DNA from: Bufo bufo
Lineage: Eukaryota; Chordata; Amphibia; Anura; Bufonidae
Assembly (NCBI RefSeq): GCF_905171765.1
Contig: NC_053390.1
Coordinates: forward strand, 589,150,471 to 589,214,470
DNA length: 64,000 nucleotides
Reading direction: 5' to 3'
Of the stretch, positions 9,206-21,440 are shown in pieces (the first letter of the stretch is position 1; the number at the start of each line of letters is the position of its first letter). The position numbers and the translations under genes were made by a program. The notes under the pieces are model-generated. The model saw only the letters and a list, made by a program, of their open reading frames with translations, made no database searches and had not been told where the DNA came from.

Positions 9206-12200
9206 GCACCAAGTCCAGTCTCAGTAGCCAAAAGTCTGGTCAACAGAATCCTCACCCTGATCCTCCTTCCTCCCACCATGGAGAGTCTTGCCAAACAAGT
9301 GATCCCACACTCGGATATTCCGAGGAGCTCTTTTCATCACCATTCCTTGATTTGGGCCTCTCGCCAAGCCCGCTTGAAGAGGGACATGAGGAGATCGTGT
9401 GCACTGATACCCAAACTCTTGAGCATCCACAGTCATAAGAAGACGATGGGGAACGGCAATTCGTGTTTCACGAGGTGGATGATGATGATGATGATGATGA
9501 TGATACACAGTTGTCAATAAGTCAACGGCAATTAGTGTCTCAAGAGGTTGATGATGAGGATGAGACACAGTTGACAATAAGTGAGGTTGTTGTTAGGTTA
9601 ACAAGTCAGGAGGATGACCAGAGTGAGGAAGTGGAAAAGGAGGTGGTGGACAATGAAATAACTGACCCAACCTGGGAAGGTGGCAAGCAGAGCAAGGACA
9701 GCAGTACAGAGGGGGAGAGATCCGCAGCACCGCAACAGGCTGGAACAGGCAGTGGGGTGGCAAAAGGGAGAAGGAGGGCCACACCACACAGGCCTGCAAC
9801 TGTTCCCCGAAGCACCCCCTTGCGGCAATCTCCCTTGCCAAGGGGTAGGTGTTCCGAAAGTGCGGACGATAAAAGATTTGTCATTTGCAACCTGTGCCGT
9901 ACCAAAATGAGCAGAGGCATGAACACTAGCAACCTCACCACCACCAGCATGATCTGCCACATGGCATCAAAGCACCCTAATAGGTGGGCCGAACACCTGG
10001 GTCCACAATCAGTGTCTGCGGGTCACACTACTGCCTCCTCTTCCCCTGTGTTACGTGCTGGCCAATCCCCTGTCCAAGACGTAGGCCCGGATGCCTCCCG
10101 CCCTGCACCTTTGCAAGCACCATCAGCTAGCACATCCACTTCTGTGTCCCAGTGCAGCGTACAGATGTCCATACCCCAAGCCGTTGAACGAAAGTGCAAA
10201 TACCTAGTCATAGCACTAAATGCACACCTTTCCAAATTGCTGGCCCTGGAAATGTTGCCATTTAGGCTTGTGGACACTGAGGCTTTCCGCAGCCTGATGG
10301 CAGCGGCGGTCCCTCGTTACTCAGTCCCCAGCCGCCACTATTTTTCCCTGTGTGCCGTCCCCGCCTTACACCAGCATGTGTCCGGTAACAACGCAGTTAT
10401 TGGGAAGGTCCACTTAATGACTGACACATGGACAAGTGCTTGTGGCCAGGGGCGCTACATTTCCCTGATGGCACACTGGGTGAACGTTGTAGAGGCCGGG
10501 AGCGAGTCGTACCCTGGGATGGCACAGGTGCTAACGACGCCATGGATTGCGGGCCCTACTTCCATCAGGATTTCCGCCACCACCTACAATAGTGGCTGCA
10601 ACCCCCCCTTCTCCTACTCCACCTCCTCCTCCACTTTCACCTCTGAATTCTGCTTAAACTAATATGTTTAGGTGACAAACAGCACACCGCCGCAGAGCTG
10701 TGGCAGGTTATAAGTGACCAGACTGAGCTATGGCTCTCGCCACTCAACCTAGAACCAGGCATGGTTGTGTCTGATAACTTGGTGGCGGCTTTGAAGCTCG
10801 GCAAGCTCACACACGTACCATGCCTAGCCCACCAGTTCAACTTAGTGGTTCAGCGGTTTCTCAAAACCTACCCCAATTTGCCTAAGCTACTGGTGAAGGT
10901 GTGCCGCGTGTGTGCCCATTTCCGAAAGTCATCTACAGTTGCCGCCGGTCTCGCAATACTGCATCAGCACTTACAATTACCAATTCACTGACTGTTGTGC
11001 GACATGAGCACGTGCTGGAACTCCACGTTCCACATGTTGGCCAAGCTTTGTGAGCAGCAGAGGGCAGTAGTGAAATACCAGCGGTAACATGGTCGCCGCC
11101 TTTCCAGTCAGCTTCCGCTCTTCACAAGCGACGAGTGGGCATTGATGTCTGACCTCTGTGAGGTTTTATGCAACTTTGAGGAATCAACACAAATGGTGAG
11201 CGGCGATGCCGCTATTATCAGCGTAACCATCCCACTTCTGTGTCTACTCAAAAGCTTGCTGCTCACAATTAAGGACGACGCTTTGCATGTGGAAGAGGTG
11301 GAAATGGGGAAAGACAGTACACAGGGTGATAGTCAGACCACCCTCCGTCTTCTCAGCGCGAATTGGATGATGATGAAGAGGAGGAGGAGGAGGAGGAGCA
11401 GGAGGCGGTTGCCTCTGCTACAGAGGGTACTACCCACAGCAGGTTTATTCCATCTGTTCTGCGTGGATGGGCCGAAGAGGAGGATGAGGAGATAAAGAGT
11501 CATCCTCCTGATGAGGACAGCGAAGTCTTGTCTGTTGGGACTCTGGCACACATGGCTGACTTTATGTTAGGCTGCCTTTCCCGTGACCCTCACGTTATAC
11601 GCATTTTGGACAACACCTATTACTGGTTGTTCACCCTTCTCGACCCTCGCTACAAAGAGAACTTCTCATCTCTCATTCTTGTGGTGGAGAGGACTAGCAA
11701 AATGGTTCAATACCAGAAGGTCCTTGTGGAAAAATTGCTCCAAAAATTTCCAGCTGATAACGCTGGCAGCAGAGTTCGTAGTTCCTTCGGCAACAGAGGA
11801 GGGGAGATGAGGGGAACACACAGCAGTTCCAACAGAGGCAAGGCAACACTCTCCAAGGCCTATGACAGTTTCATGACACCCCGCCAGCAACCTCACCCTG
11901 ATGCGCAGCCTAGTGTTACAAGGAGAGAAAAGTTTTGGAAGATGGTGAAGGAGTACGTAGCAGACCGTGTCAGCGTCCTCAATGTTCCCTCTGTGCCTTA
12001 GAACTATTGGGTGTCCAAGCTGGACACGTGGCACGAACTGGCGCTCTACACCTTGGAGGTGCTGGCCTGCCCTGCTGCCAGCATTTTGTCAAAGCGGGTA
12101 TTTAGTGCTGCTGGGGGCCTAATAACTGATAAGTGCATCCGACTATCAAGTAAAAATGCTGACAGGTTGACTCTTATCAAAATGAACAAGGTCTGGATTG

Positions 12201-12238
12201 TCCCTGACTTCTCTACTCCACCAGAGGAAAGCGGCTGA
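9206..12238 (+). pseudogene. Broken hAT transposase with BED zinc finger
   Basis: Pieces lie in order on the plus strand. 9206-9438 is followed by an in-frame TAA, and the same frame resumes to 10662. That stretch has an Asp run near residue 7 of the 9463 frame and a BED finger (CNLCRTKM ... HMASKH near 9890-9980). The first catalytic-type motif is HLMTDTWTS near 10415. After a frame change, 10761-10991 carries VSDNLVAALKLGKLTHVPCL then AHQFNLVV. 11363-12001 carries LLDPRYK near 11640. 12011-12238 is the C-terminal dimerisation domain (LACPAASILSKRVFSAAGG). The domain order is typical of hAT transposases (and domesticated ZBED proteins), but stops and shifts near 9438, 10540-10760, 10990-11140 and 12001 make this copy non-functional. 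Confidence 0.85.
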
Positions 12239-12389
12239 ACATAAAGGCAGTTTAAATGTGGCTTTTATGGTGTATTGAATACACTGCATTCCCATGCACC
12301 CATTCCACCACAAAAAAGGTTATATGGTTCAATCTTCCTTTTCTCGTCCTCCTCCTCCATCATATGAACATGCTTATTAGGCTGCCCTC

Positions 12390-12770
12390 GCTCCTAATGT
12401 TTTAGATGGTCAGCTCAGCAGCAGGCCCTCAACCATAATTTTTTCGATGGTCAGGTCAGCAGCAGTCCCTCAACCATAATTTTTTCGATGGCCAGCTCAG
12501 CAGCAGGCCCTCACCCATAATTTTTTCCATGGCCAGATCAGCAGTAGGCACTCGCCCATAATGTTTTAGAGTCAGCTCAGCAGCAGACCCTGAACCATAA
12601 TTTTTCGATAGTCATCTCAGCAGCAGGCCCTCGCACATATTTTTTCCACGGTCAGCTCAGCAGCAGGCCCTCACCCCTAATGTTTTAGATGGTCAGTTCA
12701 GCAGCAGACCCTCACCCCTAATTTTTTAGATGGTCAGATCAGCAGCAGGCCCTTGCCCCTAATGAAGAAA
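12390..12770. repeat. 41-bp tandem array at the hAT 3' side
   Basis: About nine imperfect copies of a unit containing CAGCTCAGCAGCAGGCCCTC then ACCCATAATTTTTTCGATGG. Position after the transposase stop suggests 3' untranslated or subterminal DNA of the hAT element. Confidence 0.85.
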
Positions 12771-14323
12771 AATGTTCGGAAGTGGAGGCCATATCTTATA
12801 GATTGATTTCGAAGGCCTCATTCAGACCATGTGGGTTCAGGCCGTTGAGCTTATACATCCAAAACATCTCCCGTCTTTGTAAGGTTTGGATGATTTTACG
12901 GCAGTCCGGATTCACTTGCTCTATGGGTGTAATTTTAAAGCCGGAAAAAAGGCCCTGTTGATGTTCCGCTGCATGCCTAGAAACACTGTGCGGGAAATAC
13001 TTTTTCTTAATATTAGAACTGTGTTTGTTGAGTCTGTTGCATATAGTCTGGATAGTCCGTCCTATATATTGTAGGCCGCACGGGCATTCCAATAGGTAAA
13101 TGACATTGGCCGATATACAGTGTCTTGATTGAAAAAAGGTTACCATTCTAGTTGCTCCGAAAAACATTAGATATGCAAATAAAGCTATAACAGAGACACT
13201 TCGGGAGGTGGCACTTAACGCTGTCCAATGGTTGTCCTGTTGGAGATGGAGACGAAATGTACTGTCTCTGAGGTTGTAAGGTACTAGGGGCCAGTATGTT
13301 CTTGAGGGTCTTGGCCCTCCTGAACGTAAGTGGGGGTCGGGTGGGCAGAATTTTGGCTAAGTGGGGATCTAGCTTGAGAATAGGCCAGTGTTTTGAAAGG
13401 ACGGCCCTAATATCATTATGCTGACTGTTGTATGTGGTGATAAAGTTAGTACTCCATACACCCTTTGTATTATTGCCACCTCCTGTGGTATTGTTAATAG
13501 GTTTCTTTTCACTATTGTTTTTAGATAAACAATAATTTTGTGAAAGGGCTTTGGCTCTATCAAAAGCTGCTTCAATGATTGTGGGCGGGTATCCTATTTG
13601 ATGAAATCTAATTTTGCTCTTAACAGTGAAATTCTCATCCCTAGAGCAGGTACGTCTCACCCATCTGAACTGACTAAAAGGAAAGTTTGTCTTCCACTTC
13701 TTATGATGAGAGCTGGAGTAGTCTAAATAGCTATTGCAGTCAACTTTCTTAAAAAAAAGTGTGGGTCACTATTTGCTTTGCATTAATACTTAGTTTCAAA
13801 TCTAAATATTCAATTTTTTTAATGATCGTGTGTCCCTAACAGGGTGATACCCCAGTTGGTAGCATTCAGGTGTGAAATGAAGTTTTACGATTGAAGGGGT
13901 ATCGTCGTTCCATATAAATATTAGATCGTCGATGTAGCGACGATAGAAAATAATGTTGTCTGTCCAGAAATTTGACTTGTAAATGAATATGTCTTCAAAG
14001 ACCTCCATTAAAAAAGCTTCACGAAACTGGGCGTGAAACGTGTGCCTATCACGGTCCCTTTAGTTTGTAGATACCGAGTGTCTTTAAAGGTGAACACTTT
14101 ATCTGATACAATCTGCAATAAATACTCTTTGTTCGTCCGGTAATAATGGGTCGTTATCTAGAAAATATTTGGTGCATTGGATGCCTAAATCATGCTAGAT
14201 GTTGGAGTATAAGGCCGTAACATCCAAGGTTAGCCAATGGTAGGTGTCCTTCCATCTGACATCTTGTAGGGCGTTTATAAGGGAAGTGGAATCCCTGAGG
14301 TAGGAGGGTAAATTTATGACATA

Positions 14324-15556
14324 CAGTGCTGCCCATAATTATTCATACCCCTGGCAAATTTTGACTTAGTTACTTTTATTCAACCAGCAAGTAATTTTTG
14401 GACGGGAAATGACATAGGTGTCTCCCAAAAGATAATAAGACGATGTACAAGAGGCATTATTGTGGAAAAAAAAAAACATTTCTAAGCTTTTATTTACATT
14501 TGAGCAAAAAGTGTCCAGTCCAAAATTATTCATACCCTTCTCAATAATCAATAGAAAAGCCTTTATTGGCTATTACAGCAATTAAATGCTTCCTATAATT
14601 GCAGACCAGCTTTTTGCATGTCTCCACAGGTATTTTTGCCCATTCATCTTTAGCAATGAGCTCCAAATCTTTCAGGTTGGAGGGTCTTCTTGCCATCACC
14701 CTGATTTTTAGCTCCATCCACAGATTCTCAATTGGTTTCAAGTCTGGACTCCATTTCTTCACCACTTTTGCTGTGTGTTTTGGGTCATTGTCATGCTGAA
14801 ATGTCCACTGGTGCCCAAGGCCAAGTTTCTCTGCAGACTGCCTGATGTTGTCATTGAGAATCCTCATGTATTGCTCTTTTTTCATGGTGCCGTTTACTGT
14901 GATTAGGTTCCCTGGTCCATTGGCTGAAAAATACCCCCAAAGCATTAGGTTCCCACTACCATGTTTGACAGTGGGGATGGTGTTCTTTGGGTTGAAGGCT
15001 TCTCCTTTTTTACGCCAAATGAAGGAAACATCATTGTGACCAAACCATTCAATTTTTGTTTTATCTGACCATAACACAGAAGACCAGAAGTCTTCTTCTT
15101 TGTCCAGATGAGCTTTTGCAAAGGCCAAGCGTGCTTTTGTGTTCCCGGTCTGGAGAAATGGAACCCAGCAGTGTGCGTGTCCTTTGGATTGTCTGCCTTG
15201 AGACATTGCCACCAGCAGAGCCCAGATTCACCAGGATGGCCTTGGTGGTGATCCTTGGATTCTTTTTCACCTCTCTAACTATCCTCCTAGCCAGCACAGG
15301 TGTCACTTTTGGCTTCCGACCACGTCCTCTGAGATTTTCCACAGTGCAAAACATCTTGTATTTTTTGCTCAAATGTAAATAAAAGCTTAGAAATGTTGTT
15401 TTTTTTTTCACAATAATGCCTCTTGTACATCGTCTTATTATTATCTTTTGGTAGACACCTATGTCATTTCCCGTAAAAAAAAATTACTTGCTGTTTGAAT
15501 AAAAGTAACTTTAAGTCAAAATTTGCCAGGGGTATGAATAATTATGGGCAGCACTG
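14324..15556 (-). mobile_element. Tc1-type transposon A inserted in the PLE
   Basis: Inverted termini CAGTGCTGCCCATAATTATT at both ends, with TA at 14322-14323 and 15557-15558 as the target duplication. It disrupts the PLE reverse transcriptase. The transposase inside runs on the same strand as the PLE. Subterminal regions also pair (TTTCTAAGCTTTTATTTACA near 14477 and its inverse near 15377). Confidence 0.92.
14541..15411 (-). pseudogene. Tc1 transposase A (frameshifted)
   Basis: The N-terminal half (15411-15061) carries the second helix-turn-helix region (GRGRKPKVTPVLARRIV). The frame changes near 15160-15210, and the catalytic part reads 15212-14541. DDE residues are visible: [21 protein letters not shown] and PIENLWMEL. 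A short deletion removes the segment between VVKKW and SPDLKPIE, which would break the D-E spacing. The C-terminus AVIANKGFSIDY is in place. A dead relative of Sleeping Beauty-class cut-and-paste transposases. Confidence 0.85.
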
Positions 15557-16026
15557 TATTTCTGTAGGAGGACATCGATATAGTGAGATAAATTACATGT
15601 GAGTGATGATATCCCCGAAATGATGGGGCGACCCGGTGGGTTGGTACTGTTCTCATGAATTTTGGGTAGATGGTAGAAAGTAGCTGTTACAGAGTCTGTG
15701 ACAAGAATGTACTCCTGTTCTTTCTTACTGAGTATATGGGATGCTGAACCGATAAGGGATTTGAAAGCTAGATGATACTCTGTCGCTGGGTCTTCTGTGA
15801 GTGGTAGATAGTACTCGGTATCAGATAGAATGGGGAGTGCCTCTCTGATGTAATCTCCTGTATGGATGACTACCCCACCTCCTTTGCCTGTTGCACAGAT
15901 GACTATATCAATATTATCCTGTAGCTGTTTGATTGCTAGCTTCTCCTTGATGCTAACATTGTGATTAGAGACAGATTTTTGGTGGATGGTTTGGAAATCA
16001 GAAAAAAGAAGGGTGCAGCAGCACAA

Positions 16027-17064
16027 CAGTCGGATTTTGTAGTGGTGGTGCCCGCAGTGTCAGGTGCCAGTCTGTAAGCACCCCGTAACAGCAACTGATA
16101 AATGGAAGGTATACCACGGCACTCTCAAAACTTCAGCATTTTAATATTCATTCAACAATTCTCAGCAACGTTTCAACCAGTGTGGTCTTTTTCAAGCAGT
16201 GTACAATGTGAATAAGGTGCAATACATATACCCTTGAAACCCAATCACATGATGCAGTTGGGCTCCTCCCCCTTCATTATTATTAAATCCCAGCAAAAGT
16301 GTACTTTCATAAAATCACATATATATATCAACATTGTATGCAAGTGCTTACATTAGCCGAGCAATCTGGCAGGCATAGATCCCTCCATATGGTCCCGATC
16401 TCCTCTGTATTCCTCTGTATTCCTATGATTCGGCGTCCCTCATGATCCAGTGCGTAGGTGTGCCGGACGCATGCATACACTGCGTCTCTATGGTAGCCGT
16501 GTGCCTGCGCAGTCGTTTCTTCTCGAGCCGTCAGATGCGTGTGTATACTGCGTCTCCGTGGTAACCGTGCGCATGCGCAATCGCTAATGTCGAAGCCACT
16601 AGTACTAAGGGAAATATTTATAACCTTACTGCGCACGCTCCGCTTTTCATTCACTCTGCGGCTGTGTCAATGATCATATTCTGTTTACATAACACCTCGT
16701 CCATTTCTATCAAGGCACTGGGCTCTACAGTCAGGTTGGATCAAAGATATAAGGCTATAAAAAGCTTTTATGAAAAACATGACTATTCATAAGGCAGTGC
16801 CACCATTTGTTATTCTCCACCCATCGGCGTTATAGGGAAAACAAATCCCACATGAATCTGCACCAATCTAGACCATAAATCACTAATCATGGTTGGGGCT
16901 CCCAAACCCAATCACAATATAGGGAGGGTGTACATTTTCTCTCCTCAAATTTAAAGGAGATATCCCCCAACCATATAGCACAACCCTTCAGGTGGTGGTG
17001 CGACAACTCCCTATTATAGAGAGAACCGCACTCTCCTCCCAAGAGGGTACCATTCACACCAGTG
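16027..17064. other. PLE 5' flank and unassigned DNA
   Basis: 16130-16210 read on the minus strand contains GACCACACTGGTTGAAACGT, which resembles the terminal (pLTR-like) regions of PLEs. The 5' half of a hammerhead core is not recognisable. 16330-16650 is moderately GC-rich with repeated GCGCA-type motifs and no supported gene. Nothing identified in 16660-17064. Confidence 0.4.
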
Positions 17065-19599
17065 GTAAATTTGAGTCAAAATATTACATTTTTATTTATA
17101 AAAAAATACCAAATTTACCAAAAATTTAGAAGAATTCGCAATTTGCTAAATTTCTATTTCTCTGCTTTTAAAACAGATAGTGATACCTCCTAAAATAGTT
17201 ATTACTTTACATTTCTCATATGTCTACTTCATGTTTAAATCATTTTGTAAATTCAATTTTCTTTTTTTGGGACGTTAGAAGGTTTAGAAGTTTAGAAGCA
17301 AATCTCAAAATTTTTCTGCAAATTTCCAAAACCCACTTTTTAAGGACCAGTTCAGGTCTGAAGTCACTTTGTGAGGCTTATATAATAGAAACCACCCATA
17401 AATGGCCCCATTTTAGAAACTACACCCCTCAAGGTATTCAAAACTTATTTTACAAACTTTCTTAACTCTTTAGGTGTTCCACAAGAATTAAAGGAATATG
17501 TAGATGAAATTTCAGAATTTCCTTTTTTTGGCAGATTTTCCAATTTAATCTATTTTTTCCAGTAACAAAGCAAGGGTTAACAGCCAAACAAAACTCAATA
17601 TTTATTGCCCTGATTCTGAAGTTTAAACACCCCATATGTGGCCGTAAACTGCTGTACGGGCACATGGCAGGGCACAGAAGGAAAGGAACCCCATATGGTT
17701 TTTGGAGGACAGATTTCACTGGGAAAATTTTTAGTTACCAGGTCACATTTGAAGACCCCTTGATGCACCTTTAGAGTAGAAACTCCAAAAAAAGTACCCC
17801 ATTTTGGAAAATACACCCTCAAGGTATTCAAAACTGACTTTGCAAATTTTGTTAACCCTTTAGGTGTTCCACAAAAATTAAAAGAAAATGTAGATGAATT
17901 TTCAGAATTAAACTTTTTTTGGAGATTTTCCATTTTAATAATTTTTTTCCAGTAACAAAGCAAGGGTTAACAGCCAAACAAAACTCAATATTTAATGCCC
18001 TGATTCTGTAGTTTACATAAACACCCCATATGTGGTCGTAAACTGCTGTACGGGCAAACGGCACGGCGCAGAAGCCATAAGGCTATTGGAGGGCAGATTT
18101 CACTGGGATAATTTTAAGTTGCCATGTCACATTTGAAGTCCCCCTGATGCACCCCTAGAGTAGAAACTCCAAAAAAAGACCCCATTTTTGAAACTATGGG
18201 ATAAGGTGGTAGTTTTGTCGGTAATATTTTAGGGTACATATGATTTTTGGTTGTTCTATATTACACTTTTTGTGAGGCAAAGTAACAAAAAATAGCTGTT
18301 TTGGAAACGTTTTAATTTTTTGTTCCAACAGGTTAGATCATGGGGTATTTTTACAGAGCAGGTTGTTACGGACGTGACAATACCAAATATGAATTTTGGG
18401 TTGTTTGTTTCAATTTTTCATAATAAAGCATTTTTGAAAAAAATTATTTTTTAGTGTCTCCATATTCTGGAAGCCATAGTTTTTTTATTTTTTGGGCGAC
18501 TGTCTTATGTAGGGGCTATTTTTTTTTATATGAGATGATGGTTTGATTGATACTACTTTATGGTGCATATGACTTTTTGATCGCTTGGTATTACACTTTT
18601 TTTTATGTAAAGTGACCAAAAAATTGCTTTTTTGACACTGTTTTTATTAAATTTTTTTAACGGTGTTCACCTGACGGTTTAGGTCAAGTGATATTTTTAT
18701 ACAGCAGGTTCTTACAGACACGGCAATACCTAATATGTATACTTTTTTTATTTATTTAAGTTTTACACAATCATAGCATTTTTTAAACAAAAAAATCATG
18801 TTTTAGTGTTTCTATATTCTGATAGCCATAGTTTTTTATATTTTTGAGGCGATTTTCTTAGGCAGGATGAGATGATGGTTTGATTGGTATGATTTTGGGG
18901 TGCGTATGACTTTTTGATCGCTTGGTATTGCACTTTTTGTGATGTAACGTGACAAAAAATGTTTTTTTTAGCACAGTTTTTATTTTACAGTGTTCACCTG
19001 AGGGGTTAGGTCATGTGGTATTTTTATAGATCAGGTTGTTACGGACGCGGCGATACCTAATATGTCTACATTTATTTTTTCACTTAACACAATAATCTGA
19101 AACAAAAAAAAAATTTGGTGTCTCCATAGTCTGAGAGCCATAGTTTTTTATTTTTTGAGTGATTGTCTTAGGTAGGGGCTCATTTTTTGGAGGATGGGGT
19201 GATGGTTAGATTTATACTATTTTGGGGGGCATACGTCTTTTTGATCGCTTGGTGTTGCACTTTTAGTGATGTAAGGTGACAAAAAAATGTTTTTTTAGCA
19301 CAGTTTTTATAAAAAAAAATTGACGTTGTTCACCTGAGAGATTAGGTCATATGATGTTTTTATAAAGCCATTTGATACAGACGCAGGGATACCTAATATG
19401 TCAACTTTTCTTTATTTCCCTATTTAAAAAAAAAATAATATATTTTATTTTGGGAAAAGGGCTCTTTTTTCAGTGCTGACCGCGGCAGTGCGAGGGTTAA
19501 TGTACAGTGACTGCCAGACCCCTGCCGCCGATCAGCGTGCCGTACATGTACAGCGCTGGTCCTTAAGTCACGTCCACCAGCAGGTCCTTAAGGGGTTAA
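17065..19599. repeat. AT-rich modular TIR repeat, copy 1 (left end not seen)
   Basis: Two modules of about 390 bp (17400-17790 and 17790-18185) share AACCCTTTAGGTGTTCCACA and CAAGGGTTAACAGCCAAACA. They are followed by about four modules of roughly 335 bp (18200-19470) sharing GATCGCTTGGTATTACACTT and TTAGTGTCTCCATA. The right end is GGTCCTTAAGGGGTTAA at 19583-19599, the same terminus as copy 2 (48101-57477). No coding frame of note. I cannot name the family; TTAA at the outer edge suggests a TTAA-targeting DNA transposon. Confidence 0.75.
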
Positions 19600-19612
19600 T
19601 CAGCTGAATAAT

Positions 19613-19806
19613 GCCTCATTTACACGTCAGTGTTTGGTCAGTGATTTCCATCAGTGATTGTGAGCCAAAACGAATATTGAAGCCTCCAGAGATAAGGTAG
19701 CAGAGAAAGATCTGCTCCTGTTCTGTGTAGGCTCAAATCCTGGTTTTGTCTCACAATCAATGATGGAAATTACTGACCAAAATACTGACGTGTAAATGAG
19801 GCTTAA
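19613..19806. mobile_element. Short MITE with inverted ends
   Basis: The left end GCCTCATTTACACGTCAGTG and the inverted right end (ACTGACGTGTAAATGAGGC) pair, and the pairing continues inward over CAGTGATTTCCATCA and GATTGTGAG. About 190 bp, non-coding. Confidence 0.75.
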
Positions 19807-20027
19807 GACGGGTTACAACCCTCAGTGCAGCTCCAGCCTGTTGACTTATTCAAACATAAGACAAGCCATTAGACACAATCACTTTAAAGTGAAGCTTACA
19901 ATGGCTGAAAGCAACACACATAAAATCTACCTACGTGTAAAAGGAAATATATCATAACCTAATACTGGTTACACCCCAAAGATTACTGACATAAGTTTAT
20001 TGGCACAACATAATATATCATCTATTA

Positions 20028-21438
20028 CAGTGGATATAAAAAGTCTACACACCCCTGATAAAATGTCAGGTTTCTGTGATGTAAAAAAAATGAGACAAAG
20101 ATAAATCATTTCAGAACTTTTTCCACCTTTAATGTGACCTATAAACTGTACAACTCAATTGAAAAACAAACTGAAATCTTTTAGGTAGCGGGAAGAAAAA
20201 ATCTAAAAACAAAATAATATGGTTGCATAAGTGTGCACACCCTTAAAATAATACTTTGTTGAAGCACCTTTTGATTTTATTACAGCACTCTTTTTGGGTA
20301 TGAGTCTATCAGCATGGCACATTTTGACTTGGCAAGATTTGCCCACTTTTCTTTGCAAAAACACTCCAAATCTGTCCAATTGCGAGGGCATCTCCTGTGC
20401 ACAGCGCTCTTCAGATCACCCCACAGATTTTTAATCGGATTCAGGTCTGGGCTCTGGCTGGGCCATTCCAAAACTTTAATCTTCTTCTGGTGAAGCCATT
20501 CCTTTGTTGATTTGGATGTATGCTTTGGGTCGTTGTCATGCTGAAAGATTAAGTTCCTCTTCATGTTCAGCTTTCTAGCAGAAGTCTGAAGGTTATGTGC
20601 CAATATTGACTGGAATTTGGAACTGTTCATAATTCCATCTAGTTTAACTAAGGCCATAGTTCCAGCTGAAGAAAAACAGCCCCAAAGCATGATGCTGCCA
20701 CCACCATGCTTCACTGTGGGTATGGTGTTCTTTTGGTGATGTGCAGTGTTGTTTTTGCACAAAACGTATCTTCTGGAATTATGGCCGAAAAGTTCAACCT
20801 TGGTTTCATTGGACCATAACACCTCTTGGTAGCCTCCCAGACCAGTTTTCTTCTCATCTTTTCATCAATTTTGGAGGGACGTCCAGTTCTTGTGCCATAT
20901 TTTCTCCACTTGATGATGACTGTCTTCACTGTGTTCCATGGTATATCTAATGCCTTGGAAATTCTTTTGTACCCTTCTCTTGACTGATACCTTTTAACAA
21001 TGAGATCCCTCTGATGCTTTGGAAGCTCTCTGTGGACCATGGATTTTGTTTGCTGTGGGATGCGACTAAGAAAATTTCAGGAAAGACCAACTAGAGCAGC
21101 TGAACTTTATTTGGGGTTAATCAGAGGCACTTTAAATGATGACAGGTGTATGCTGACTCCTATTTAACATGATTTTGAATGTGATTGCTTAATTCTGAAC
21201 ACAGCTACATCCGCAGTTATAAGAAGGTGTGCACACTTATGCAACCACATTATTTTAGTTTTTTTTGTTTTCTTCCCTCCACCTACAAGATTTCAGTTTG
21301 TTTTTTAATTGTGTTGTACAGTTTATAGGTCACATTAAAGGTGGAAAAAGTTCTGAAATGATTTATCTTTGTCTAATTTTTTTACAGCACAGAAACCGGA
21401 CATTTTAACAGGGGTGTGTAGACTTTTTATATCCAATG
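20028..21438 (-). mobile_element. Tc1-type transposon B
   Basis: Termini CAGTGGATATAAAAAGTCTA (left) and its inverse with one change (right), TA at 20026-20027 and 21439-21440. The inverted terminal regions extend well over 150 bp on each side. The same family supplies the copy at 42422-46841. Confidence 0.92.
20280..21040 (-). pseudogene. Tc1 transposase B, catalytically dead
   Basis: The N-terminal DNA-binding part starts at MVHRELPKHQRDLI (21040). It is joined out of frame to the catalytic part (from 20822) by a deletion of roughly 180 bp relative to the sister copy at 42812-43737. Two of the three catalytic acids are changed: WSNETKVEL has Asn for the first Asp and LNPIKNLWGDL has Lys for the Glu. 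Only HDNDPKHTS is kept. This is a clear molecular fossil. Confidence 0.92.
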
Positions 21439-21440
21439 TA

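Larger units (their letters stand above)
6320..12775 (+). mobile_element. hAT transposon with internal tandem arrays, right end missing
   Basis: The left end TAGTGATGATCGAGCA at 6320 resembles the end at 61673 (CTAGTGTTGGTCGAGCA), so it is a repeated terminus. Downstream lie a tandem array (7400-8330), a BED-finger transposase (8346-12238) and a second array (12390-12770). The matching right terminus is absent where a PLE fragment begins at about 12776. Two MITEs sit inside: 6651-7386 and 8574-9201. The element is inactive because the transposase frame is broken several times. Confidence 0.75.
12776..16026 (-). pseudogene. Decayed Penelope-like element (RT plus GIY-YIG), split by a Tc1 copy
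   Basis: Minus-strand pieces in order: 16026-15557 has the RT N-terminal part (ATGKGGGVVIHTGDYI, FYHLPKIHENSTNPPGRPII). After the Tc1 insertion, 14323-13802 holds the RT palm with RRYIDDLIFIWND. 13660-13148 is the RT thumb and linker region. 13167-12796 is the GIY-YIG endonuclease (ANVIYLLECPCGLQYIGRT, VSRHAAEHQQG, GLNPHGLNEAF). PLEs copy RNA with this RT and nick DNA with the GIY-YIG domain. Several frame changes (near 13150, 13670-13800 and 14010-14320) leave it dead. Removing 14324-15556 restores a contiguous order of RT motifs. Confidence 0.85.
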
